DNA of 5,005 nucleotides from Bacillota bacterium (GTDB lineage Bacteria; Bacillota; Desulfitobacteriia; Desulfitobacteriales; Desulfitobacteriaceae): NCBI GenBank assembly GCA_021849995.1, contig JAJZSC010000303.1, forward strand, positions 1 to 5,005. The letters run 5' to 3'. The position numbers and the translations under genes were made by a program. Shown here one piece after another: positions 1 through 4,964 of this stretch. A model generated the notes under the pieces. The model saw nothing but the letters and a program-made list of their open reading frames with translations. It ran no database searches and had not been told where the DNA came from. Within the stretch, counting starts at the first letter, position 1. Each line of letters starts with the position of its first letter.

Positions 1-40
1 AATTGCTTGAGTACAACTGTATGAAACTTCTTTAACAAGA

Positions 41-284
41 ACCCGAGAAGCTGCCGAAGGATTTTGGTTTACATAAGGGAACGGCTTTAAGCGAGCAGGA
101 AACCAAACTTCGCGAAAGTACGTAGTGGAAACGGGTTGGAAACAGGACGTTTCCAACTGGCCATTGAGGCAAGGATGCCGATTTGGCCAGGCACCCGTTG
201 GAGCGAAGCTGCTTGAGCGATTAGTTTGGTCCGCGCAGCTTATAGAGTGACCGATGTAAAACAAAATCCTGGAGACATCCACTC
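41..284 (+). ncRNA. Putative structured non-coding RNA or leader, unidentified
   Basis: No convincing gene lies in this stretch, but it contains an unusual density of long perfect inverted repeats that nest into one fold. Helices: 102-108 with 224-230 (ACCAAAC/GTTTGGT), 109-113 with 203-207 (TTCGC/GCGAA), and 130-136 with 193-199 (AACGGGT/ACCCGTT). The last closes a three-way junction with hairpin 137-143/149-155 (loop AGGAC) and hairpin 157-163/184-190. The second hairpin carries an inner stem 168-171/176-179 with loop AGGA. The segment is visibly richer in G+C than the DNA after it. I tested it mentally against RNase P, tmRNA, SRP, 6S, T-box, cobalamin, c-di-GMP and c-di-AMP RNAs and recognise none. 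It could be a free RNA, a leader of the chromate-transporter gene, or the RNA end of a transposon-type element to the left. The strand is assumed from the downstream gene, because nearly all pairs are Watson-Crick and read equally on either strand. Confidence 0.5.
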
Positions 285-290
285 ATTTTT
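245..290 (+). terminator. Weak terminator-like hairpin at the end of the structured region
   Basis: GAGTG (245-249) pairs with CACTC (280-284), and GATGT (253-257) pairs with ACATC (275-279). A 3-nt bulge separates the two helices and the loop is 17 nt. ATTTTT follows directly. The shape suits the 3' end of an RNA, but the stem is not GC-rich, the loop is large, and the T run is shared with the dispersed repeat that begins at 285. It may therefore be only another helix of the RNA. Confidence 0.3.
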
Positions 291-334
291 CATTCTCTGC
301 TGGTGCTGCATAGCAACATGGGGGTCTACCCTGA
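285..334 (+). repeat. Dispersed ~50-nt hairpin repeat, copy A
   Basis: First of four related copies in the window. It reads ATTTTTCATTCT, a variable tetranucleotide, TGGTGCTGCATAGC, then AACATGGGGGTCTACCCTGA. It matches copy B (365-414) at 39 of 50 positions without gaps, exactly 80 bp away. The core TGCTGC-ATA-GCAACA forms a short hairpin with one C·A mismatch, and GGGTCTACCC forms a second small dyad. Confidence 0.8.
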
Positions 335-364
335 AAAAACAGCCGATCGACCTAGAAGAGTTGA

Positions 365-414
365 AATTTTCATTCTTTAATGGTGCTGCGGAGCGGCATG
401 AATGTCTACCCTGA
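365..414 (+). repeat. Dispersed ~50-nt hairpin repeat, copy B
   Basis: Second direct copy, 80 bp after copy A. Its core TGCTGC-GGA-GCGGCA gives a complete 6-bp RNA stem with one G·U pair. It ends in GTCTACCCTGA like copy A. It contains the ATG at 402 that would be the longest start for the downstream chromate-transporter frame, which makes that start suspect. Confidence 0.8.
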
Positions 415-418
415 ATAT

Positions 419-424
419 AAGGAG
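419..424 (+). promoter_or_regulatory. Shine-Dalgarno site that sets the transporter start at TTG 435
   Basis: AAGGAG lies 10 nt before the in-frame TTG at 435. The alternative ATG at 402 has no comparable site, only the hairpin of repeat copy B. No convincing promoter is visible just upstream of this gene. Confidence 0.6.
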
Positions 425-434
425 ATGGAAAAAC

Positions 435-983
435 TTGTTGAAAAAGTTATGGGATATATTTATAGCTTTTACCAGAGCCAGCAACCTGGGCTTCGGTGGT
501 GGGCCTGCTGTGGTGCCACTCATTCAGGCTGAAGCTGTTGACCGTTATAAGTGGATGAGTAATGAAGAATATGCTGATGCTTTAGCAATTAGTAACGCCC
601 TTCCTGGACCTATAGCCACGAAAATGGCTGCTTATGTGGGATATCGAGTAACAGGTTGGATTGGCGCAGTTGTTGCTTTAATTGGAACAGTAGGTCCTAC
701 ATTATTCGTAGTTATTTTACTTGGCAGCCTCATTATGACCTATGCCAATTCTCCAGAACTTAAAGCGATGCTGCTTGCAGTTCGCCCGGTTGTCGTAGTA
801 TTAATCGCCCAAACAGCTTACGATATGGGCAAGAAATCGTTCCCTACATTAAGTACCTGGGGAATTGGCGTTGCAACAGTAGCTATCTTAGCTTTAACTA
901 CTATCCATCCGGCATTTATAATTGTTGCTTCAATGACACTTGGTTATCTTGTTTGGGGGCGAAGTAAAAAGGTTAGCAGTTGA
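435..983 (+). CDS. Chromate transporter family (CHR) one-domain protein
   Basis: A membrane protein of the chromate ion transporter family, which exports chromate or related oxyanions. Seen in the 182-aa product: the FGGG signature (GFGGGPAVVPLIQ, about residues 19-31), the PGP motif of the ALPGPIATKMAAYVGY segment (about 55-70), then hydrophobic segments near 75-99, 112-130 and 140-175, and a basic tail. Full-length ChrA proteins have two such domains (about 400 aa). Firmicutes often encode them as two adjacent short genes, as in the ywrA/ywrB pair of Bacillus subtilis. Here only one half is present and neither flank contains the partner. I chose TTG 435 because AAGGAG sits 10 nt upstream; ATG 402 (193 aa) would draw its first codons from repeat copy B. 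Family assignment is firm. Substrate is not shown, and transport by a lone half may need a partner elsewhere or homodimerisation. Confidence 0.88.
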   Translation: MLKKLWDIFIAFTRASNLGFGGGPAVVPLIQAEAVDRYKWMSNEEYADALAISNALPGPIATKMAAYVGYRVTGWIGAVVALIGTVGPTLFVVILLGSLIMTYANSPELKAMLLAVRPVVVVLIAQTAYDMGKKSFPTLSTWGIGVATVAILALTTIHPAFIIVASMTLGYLVWGRSKKVSS

Positions 984-1023
984 GCAATAATTCTAAGGAA
1001 AATTTAAAATTTATTATACTTTT

Positions 1024-1041
1024 CTGTTATTAACTTAACAG
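1024..1041. promoter_or_regulatory. Possible operator dyad in the small-gene promoter
   Basis: CTGTTA (1024-1029) and TAACAG (1036-1041) form a perfect 6-bp inverted repeat with a 6-nt spacer, covering the -35 position and upstream spacer of the promoter at 1027-1055. A protein bound here would block RNA polymerase. The downstream gene resembles a small DNA-binding protein, so autoregulation is possible, but this is inference. Confidence 0.35.
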
Positions 1042-1055
1042 TTGCATGCTATAAT
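1027..1055 (+). promoter_or_regulatory. Sigma-A promoter with extended -10 for the small gene
   Basis: TATAAT at 1050-1055 is a consensus -10, preceded by TG one base upstream (1047-1048), giving the extended form TGnTATAAT. A weak -35, TTATTA (1027-1032), is 17 nt upstream. Transcription would start near 1062, about 10 nt before the SD site AAGGAGGT (1072-1079). This is the best vegetative promoter in the window. Confidence 0.75.
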
Positions 1056-1085
1056 TAAAGTAAGTTCCGCTAAGGAGGTAGGAGC

Positions 1086-1301
1086 ATGCAACTTGATCAA
1101 ACCCTCCTCTGTTTTCCTATAAAGAAAGAAATTAAAAAACGGTTAGAAAAGGTATGTTCCTATGATGGCTTGAGTTTAGATCAGTGGTTAATGGCTGCTC
1201 TAATGGAGGCAGAACAACGAATTCTCATTAAGGAACATGGGCTTGACAACTTGGTATGGAATGAAAGCAAAAAAATATTTGAGCCAAAGGATGCTGAATA
1301 A
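1086..1301 (+). CDS. Small hypothetical protein, ribbon-helix-helix-like
   Basis: I do not recognise this 71-aa protein by name. Translation is well supported: AAGGAGGT lies 6 nt before the ATG, behind a strong extended -10 promoter. The sequence fits a short strand (about residues 6-12, TLLCFPI), a charged helix (about 13-26, KKEIKKRLEKVCSYDG), a turn, and a second helix (about 30-46, SLDQWLMAALMEAEQRI). That order, with a 'GLSLDQWL' turn, resembles ribbon-helix-helix repressors and the RHH antitoxin tails used with toxin partners. No toxin gene is adjacent. The C-terminal 25 residues (HGLDNLVWNESKKIFEPKDAE) are acidic and unassigned. The gene has its own promoter, a possible operator dyad and a terminator-like hairpin enclosing its stop codon, so it looks like an independent unit. 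DNA binding is inferred from pattern only. Confidence 0.75.
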   Translation: MQLDQTLLCFPIKKEIKKRLEKVCSYDGLSLDQWLMAALMEAEQRILIKEHGLDNLVWNESKKIFEPKDAE

Positions 1302-1319
1302 TGGCATCCTTATTCTTTT
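1287..1319 (+). terminator. Intrinsic terminator or attenuator enclosing the small gene's stop codon
   Basis: AAGGATGC (1287-1294) pairs perfectly with GCATCCTT (1304-1311). The 9-nt loop contains the TAA stop (1299-1301) of the small gene. A T-rich tail, TTATTCTTTT (1310-1319), follows. A ribosome ending at the stop codon would cover the 5' arm, so translation of the small gene could weaken the hairpin and let transcription continue into the cardiolipin synthase gene. That coupling is an inference. Confidence 0.55.
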
Positions 1320-1333
1320 AAACATCTTCTCAT

Positions 1334-1339
1334 GGAGGT
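1334..1339 (+). promoter_or_regulatory. SD site before the cardiolipin synthase gene, without an ordinary start at the right distance
   Basis: GGAGGT is the strongest ribosome site in the region. The only initiator-like in-frame codon at proper spacing is CTG 1348 (8 nt away). The next ordinary start, GTG 1363, is 23 nt away. A second, imperfect site, AAGGTGG (1366-1372), stands 11 nt before TTG 1384. Confidence 0.45.
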
Positions 1340-1362
1340 ATCTTTTTCTGTACATACTAATA

Positions 1363-2817
1363 GTGAAGGTGGTGTTAGTTCAATTGCTTTGGCTAGGACT
1401 CATCGTAGGGCCTATTATTGGCGTTATCGCAGCGGGTATAGTGATTTTCTTAGAAAACCGAAATGTTGAAAAAGCTATCTCCTGGTTAAGTGTCATGGCC
1501 ATGTTTCCAGTAGTAGGATTTATTATATACCTTCTGTTTGGTTACAACCTTCGCCGCAAACAGCTTTTCAGGGATAAACATTTAGAAAACTCTAATTTAA
1601 GACATATAGCAAGAGAACAAAAGGATAAGTTAGATCAACTTGAATTCCTGTCACGAGACCCGGATCATGGAAACCTTGTTAAGCTATTGTTAAACAGTGG
1701 ATTAGCGCCACTAACCTTAAATAATAAGGTTAGTGTACTAACCAACGGAGAGGAAAAGTTCAATTCACTAATTAAAGCATTAGAAAATGCCAACCATCAT
1801 ATTCACATGGAATATTATATTTTTAAAGATGACGAAATTGGCCAGGATATCCAAAAACTGCTAATCCGCAGGGCAAAAGAAGGACTTGAAGTCAGGCTAA
1901 TTGTTGACGGGTGGGGCAGCAGTAAGCTATCCCGTTCTGTCATAAGCCGAATGAAGGACTCCGGAGTTAAAGTCGAAGTTTTCCTGCCTGTTAAGTTTCC
2001 CTACCTGTCAAGTAAGCTTAACTACAGAAACCATCGAAAAATCGTTGTGATAGATGGAGAAACTGGCTTCACTGGCGGACTAAATATTGGGGATGAATAC
2101 CTTTCACGCGATAAAGCCAAGGGCTACTGGCGTGATACTCACTTACATATCGAAGGGGATGCTGTCCATTCTTTACAAGCTGCCTTTCTTAACGATTGGC
2201 ATTTTATTACTAGACAAGTGATTGACGGTCCTGACTACTATCCCGACTTCAAACAAAGTTTCCCAGACACACTGCCAGTTCAAGTCATTGCGAGTGGCCC
2301 TGACTCTGGCAGTGAGCCTATGAAACAAGCATTTTTTAGCCTCCTCACAAGTGCAAATCATCGAATTTATTTAGAAACACCCTACTTTGTACCCGATGAT
2401 AGTATGATAACAGCGTTAAAAGTAGCTGCAATGAGCGGAATCGATGTAAGGCTTGTTTTGCAAGGTGTTCCAGAATACAAATTGTTACATTGGGCTTCCC
2501 GTTCTTACTTTGAAGATCTTATGAATGCCGGAGTGAAGATATATACATATCAAAAAGGAATATTGCACTGCAAGGTCTTAATAATTGACAGTGAAATTGG
2601 GTTTGTTGGTTCTGCAAATTTTGACATTCGAAGCTTTATTTTAAATTTCGAAATCAGCGCCTTAATCTTTAGCCAGGAATTTGTTAGCAGGTTAGAAAGA
2701 GATTTTTTTGAAGATCAGGCTAATAGTATAGAACTAAATCTTAAAGAGTTCTCAAGCCGACCTTTAATCGAAAGATTCAGAGAGGCTAATGCTAGGCTAT
2801 TAGAACCTTTGTTATAG
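1363..2817 (+). CDS. cls: Cardiolipin synthase, two-HKD phospholipase D type
   Basis: Condenses two phosphatidylglycerols into cardiolipin and glycerol at the cytoplasmic membrane. Counting from GTG 1363 (484 aa, the usual family length of about 480): TM segments near residues 8-30 and 38-60, the latter ending in GFIIYLLFG before a basic stretch (NLRRKQLF) typical of Bacillus-type synthases. The first PLD domain has motif HRKIVVID (H224, K226, D231) followed by GFTGGLNIGDEYL. The second has motif HCKVLIID (H402, K404, D409) followed by GFVGSANFDIRS. Both catalytic HxKx4D motifs are intact, so the enzyme should be active. The frame is open from ATG 1237, but that start would lie inside the small gene and add a non-family extension across a terminator-like hairpin. 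CTG 1348 (perfect SD), GTG 1363/1369/1372 and TTG 1384 are the realistic starts. No promoter of its own is visible, so expression may depend on read-through from the small gene. A clear terminator follows. Confidence 0.93.
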   Translation: MKVVLVQLLWLGLIVGPIIGVIAAGIVIFLENRNVEKAISWLSVMAMFPVVGFIIYLLFGYNLRRKQLFRDKHLENSNLRHIAREQKDKLDQLEFLSRDPDHGNLVKLLLNSGLAPLTLNNKVSVLTNGEEKFNSLIKALENANHHIHMEYYIFKDDEIGQDIQKLLIRRAKEGLEVRLIVDGWGSSKLSRSVISRMKDSGVKVEVFLPVKFPYLSSKLNYRNHRKIVVIDGETGFTGGLNIGDEYLSRDKAKGYWRDTHLHIEGDAVHSLQAAFLNDWHFITRQVIDGPDYYPDFKQSFPDTLPVQVIASGPDSGSEPMKQAFFSLLTSANHRIYLETPYFVPDDSMITALKVAAMSGIDVRLVLQGVPEYKLLHWASRSYFEDLMNAGVKIYTYQKGILHCKVLIIDSEIGFVGSANFDIRSFILNFEISALIFSQEFVSRLERDFFEDQANSIELNLKEFSSRPLIERFREANARLLEPLL

Positions 2818-2857
2818 ATTATTTTATTTTTATCTTTAACCTATGTTTACTAATTAC

Positions 2858-2889
2858 GCCTTCTCTTGCTGGGAGGCTTTTTTCTTTTT
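2858..2889 (+). terminator. Intrinsic terminator of the cardiolipin synthase gene
   Basis: GCCTTCT (2858-2864) pairs with GGGAGGC (2871-2877), using two G·U pairs, around loop CTTGCT. It is followed by TTTTTTCTTTTT (2878-2889). It lies about 40 nt after the stop codon and separates this unit from the sigma-factor operon. Confidence 0.9.
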
Positions 2890-2943
2890 GACTAAGATTC
2901 ATTTAAAAGAACTATACAAATTAACTTAAGGTTTGTTAAATTT

Positions 2944-2973
2944 AGGTTATCAATATCTAATAATCCGTAACCT
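2944..2973. promoter_or_regulatory. Inverted repeat upstream of the sigma-factor promoter
   Basis: AGGTTA (2944-2949) and TAACCT (2968-2973) form a perfect 6-bp dyad with an 18-nt AT-rich spacer, just upstream of the -10 at 3000. A smaller dyad, TTAAC (2921-2925) and GTTAA (2935-2939), precedes it. Either could be a regulator site. The right arm also contains GTAACC, which resembles an ECF-type -35 element. Confidence 0.3.
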
Positions 2974-2976
2974 GTC

Positions 2977-3005
2977 AGAAACTGCTTAGTTTGACCGTCT
3001 ATAAT
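2977..3005 (+). promoter_or_regulatory. Promoter of the sigma/DUF4349 operon
   Basis: TATAAT (3000-3005) is a consensus -10. The hexamer 17 nt upstream is AGAAAC (2977-2982), a poor sigma-A -35. The same stretch holds ECF-like pieces: AGAAAC resembles the AAC-type -35, and CGTCTA (2996-3001) resembles an ECF -10, but only 13 nt separate them instead of the usual 16-17. Start of transcription would be near 3012, giving a short leader. The -10 is good; which sigma factor reads it is open. Confidence 0.5.
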
Positions 3006-3020
3006 AGTACAAAGCCGGAG

Positions 3021-3026
3021 AGGAGG
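3021..3026 (+). promoter_or_regulatory. SD site of the sigma-factor gene
   Basis: AGGAGG ends only 2 nt before TTG 3029 but 11 nt before GTG 3038. An overlapping GGAG (3017-3020) is 8 nt before TTG 3029. GTG 3038 is slightly preferred for the main site, and the choice changes only three residues. Confidence 0.5.
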
Positions 3027-3037
3027 TTTTGCCCACC

Positions 3038-3547
3038 GTGGAAATTGATTCATCTTTCGATCAGATTTATGAGCAGTTATTTCCGGTTGTATACCGCTTT
3101 GTCAAAGTGCGAATTCCGAGTAATGATGTAGATGATGTTACAGCCGAAATTATTGCCAAAGTATGGCGGGCTTTACCAAAGTTCGAAGAAAAATCCAACT
3201 TGAAAACTTGGGCACTTCGTATTGCCTATAATCAAATTGCTGATTATTATAGGGCACGCAAAAATGTTCCTCAGGTATCTCTAACTGAAGAGTTGAAGAG
3301 CATTCAGGTGGAATCAGATCATAGTGAGCAATTAACAACCCTTCTTTCGGTCAATGAAACCCTTTCTAAGCTATCCGAGCCCCAAGTTGCCGTAATTCAA
3401 CTTAGGCTGATAGAGGGATTCAGTGCAGCAGAAGTAGCCGGAATCATGGGAACATCACAACAAGCTGTAGATAGTCTCCTATACCGGGCCAAGAAGAGTT
3501 TTCGCAAGTATTATGTGATACAAGGCACAGGGGGTAGAAGGCTATGA
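3038..3547 (+). CDS. RNA polymerase ECF-type sigma factor (sigma-70 family)
   Basis: Directs RNA polymerase to a specific promoter set, normally when a membrane partner releases it. From GTG 3038 the protein has 169 aa, the usual ECF size. Region 2 spans about residues 7-75: the helix with DDVTAEIIAKVWRALPKF binds the polymerase clamp, followed by the aromatic-rich NLKTWALRIAYNQIADYYRARKN that recognises and melts the -10. A variable linker follows. Region 4 spans about 104-158, with helix-turn-helix FSAAEVAGIMGTSQQAVDSL for the -35 element. There is no region 3, as expected for ECF factors. TTG 3029 is an alternative start adding three residues. The stop overlaps the next start as ATGA, so the two genes are translationally coupled. 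I cannot assign the ECF subgroup or regulon; envelope stress is a reasonable guess from the partner. Confidence 0.92.
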   Translation: MEIDSSFDQIYEQLFPVVYRFVKVRIPSNDVDDVTAEIIAKVWRALPKFEEKSNLKTWALRIAYNQIADYYRARKNVPQVSLTEELKSIQVESDHSEQLTTLLSVNETLSKLSEPQVAVIQLRLIEGFSAAEVAGIMGTSQQAVDSLLYRAKKSFRKYYVIQGTGGRRL

Positions 3548-4863
3548 TTGATAAAGATATTAAGCTCTGGGAAGAGGATGGTGACCTGGAACGTATGAAG
3601 TTGTTCTTCAGCAATGTTGAAGCCAATACCGAGCGAAAAGAGCGAATCAAACAAATTGCCCTTCAAAAACTCGCTGAAGTAGACCAGGTCGCGCCAAATG
3701 ATAGTCGACCTATGAGTGAAAGAGAAAGTATAGACTTAGAATTAAGGAAAGAATCCTTAAGGTTAAGGATAGGGAGAACACTTAAATCCATCTGGTGGCG
3801 TTGGCAATGGAAAATTGCAGTTCCGGTCGTAGGAATAATAATCTTAATTATGATAGGACAGTCGGGAATGGGAAATCCTCTACAGCTGCTTTCTATGGGC
3901 AATTCCCAAAGTAAAGCATCGTACGATATGGCCGCCTCCGGTGTTGTGGGAGCAGTCCCTTCGGGTCAAGCCGCCTTAAATTCAGAGATAGCTAATGAAA
4001 CAGCTAATCGAGAAGTACAATCATTTAGAGCAGAAAAAAAAGCTGAGATGCAAGCTCCGGCTCCTAAAACCAGCGCTTCCTTTGCTGACTCAGCAAATTC
4101 TACCAAAGGAGAAGCAGCACGCAATTCTGCTGTTGTTCCACCTCTACCAGAACCTTCTTCACCACCTGCGGACCCAGATCTTCCTAGAAAGATCACCCAT
4201 TATTACAGCTTTAACCTGCAGGTAGAAAAAGTTGAAAACTCAATTGAAAGATTGAAACAAGAAGTAACCAAGTTGGGTGGATATATTGTTGAATCTCAAC
4301 AGTATGGGGACACTAAAAATCCCTCAGGAAATATTGTTATTAAAATCCCAGCTGACAAATATGAAGGGGTTAGGGCTATCCTTCCTGAACTTGGCAAGAT
4401 TTTAACTCAAACTTCGCGGGCAAACGATATTACAAACCAGTATTATGACACTGAAACTAGATTAAGAAATTGGGAAGCCCAGGAAAAACGCTATCTGGAG
4501 ATCCTTGCCCAAGCTAAAACTGTTGAAGATGTCATGAAAGTGGAGGGAGCTTTAGGGAATATCCGGATGCAGATAGAGCAACTTAAAGGACAGATTAAAC
4601 TCTGGAACCATGAAATAGCCTATTCAACAATCCAAATTAACCTAACTACAAAACCACTACCGGTTAATATTAATGACCCATGGAGACCGGTTTCCTGGGA
4701 CACTACTTGGCAGACAACCAAAAATGCCTTCTTGAAAACAATTAGTAGTACCTGGAATGCCCTGAATTATCTTGTCGTGGGAATAGGCTATGCTTTACCT
4801 TATTTGATTCTCGTCGGCATAGGCTGGGGAGGATACAGACAGTGGAAAAAACGAAGGAGTTAA
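3544..4863 (+). CDS. Membrane-anchored DUF4349 protein, putative anti-sigma factor or sensor
   Basis: 439 aa, starting at an ATG inside the sigma gene's stop (ATGA), with AGGGGGT 8 nt upstream. Order: a charged cytosolic region (1-88) with helical stretches such as ERKERIKQIALQKLAEV; TM1 (about 91-107, KIAVPVVGIIILIMIG); a long Pro/Ala/Ser-rich external linker (about 110-213); a DUF4349 domain (about 214-372) with a coiled-coil-like middle (TETRLRNWEAQEKRYLEIL to MQIEQLKGQIKLW); then TM2 (about 409-431) and a basic tail (KKRRS). Topology and operon position fit an anti-sigma factor that holds the upstream ECF factor with its N-terminus and senses outside with DUF4349. The usual zinc-binding anti-sigma motif HxxxCxxC is absent; the whole protein has no cysteine. 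The DUF4349 call rests on sequence character and is confident. Anti-sigma function is inferred from context. Confidence 0.88.
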   Translation: MIDKDIKLWEEDGDLERMKLFFSNVEANTERKERIKQIALQKLAEVDQVAPNDSRPMSERESIDLELRKESLRLRIGRTLKSIWWRWQWKIAVPVVGIIILIMIGQSGMGNPLQLLSMGNSQSKASYDMAASGVVGAVPSGQAALNSEIANETANREVQSFRAEKKAEMQAPAPKTSASFADSANSTKGEAARNSAVVPPLPEPSSPPADPDLPRKITHYYSFNLQVEKVENSIERLKQEVTKLGGYIVESQQYGDTKNPSGNIVIKIPADKYEGVRAILPELGKILTQTSRANDITNQYYDTETRLRNWEAQEKRYLEILAQAKTVEDVMKVEGALGNIRMQIEQLKGQIKLWNHEIAYSTIQINLTTKPLPVNINDPWRPVSWDTTWQTTKNAFLKTISSTWNALNYLVVGIGYALPYLILVGIGWGGYRQWKKRRS

Positions 4864-4873
4864 GGAGAATATT

Positions 4874-4909
4874 GAATCCCCCTGCACAATTGCAAGGGGA
4901 TTCCTTTTT
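4874..4909 (+). terminator. Strong intrinsic terminator of the sigma/DUF4349 operon
   Basis: GAATCCCC (4874-4881) pairs perfectly with GGGGATTC (4896-4903). Above a single C·A mismatch, TGCA (4883-4886) pairs with TGCA (4891-4894) around loop CAAT. CTTTTT (4904-4909) follows, 10 nt after the stop codon. Confidence 0.93.
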
Positions 4910-4910
4910 A

Positions 4911-4960
4911 AGCATATAGACCCGCATGCCGCTATGCAATACCATTGGAGTATGAAAATA
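4911..4960 (-). repeat. Dispersed ~50-nt hairpin repeat, copy C (reverse strand)
   Basis: Read on the - strand this gives ATTTTCATACTCCAATGGTA, then TTGCATAGCGGCATGCGGGTCTA, matching copies A and B across the same landmarks: TTTTCAT, TGGT, GCATAGC, CATG, GGGTCTA. It diverges after GTCTA. It begins right after the operon terminator. Confidence 0.78.
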
Positions 4961-4964
4961 TTGC

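Noticed and set aside
361..389. TTGAAA at 361 as the -35 of a promoter for the transporter gene
   Set aside because: At 17-nt spacing the -10 position reads TGCTGC; TTTAAT at 376 is too close.
226..414. A 62-codon GTG frame across the end of the structured region and both direct repeats
   Set aside because: No SD site, composition unlike a protein (Cys/Trp cluster), and it spans two dispersed repeats and hairpins.
285..414. Direct repeats A and B as a CRISPR remnant
   Set aside because: Only two copies per side, diverged, with 30-nt and unequal spacing and no cas genes; all four copies fit a dispersed hairpin repeat.
1243..1248. Perfect TTGACA as a -35 for a cls promoter
   Set aside because: No acceptable -10 lies 16-18 nt downstream; the bases are codons of the small gene.
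1301..1321. ATG overlapping the small gene's stop (TAATG), which could be a leader peptide or the cls start
   Set aside because: It opens only six codons in another frame, has no SD and lies in the terminator hairpin.
1237..1362. Longest start (ATG 1237) for cardiolipin synthase
   Set aside because: It lies inside the small gene, crosses a terminator-like hairpin and adds residues beyond the family's usual N-terminus.
3966..4225. Reverse-strand and alternate-frame open stretches over the DUF4349 linker
   Set aside because: They are shadows of the Pro/Ala/Ser-rich coding region, without SD sites or family resemblance.
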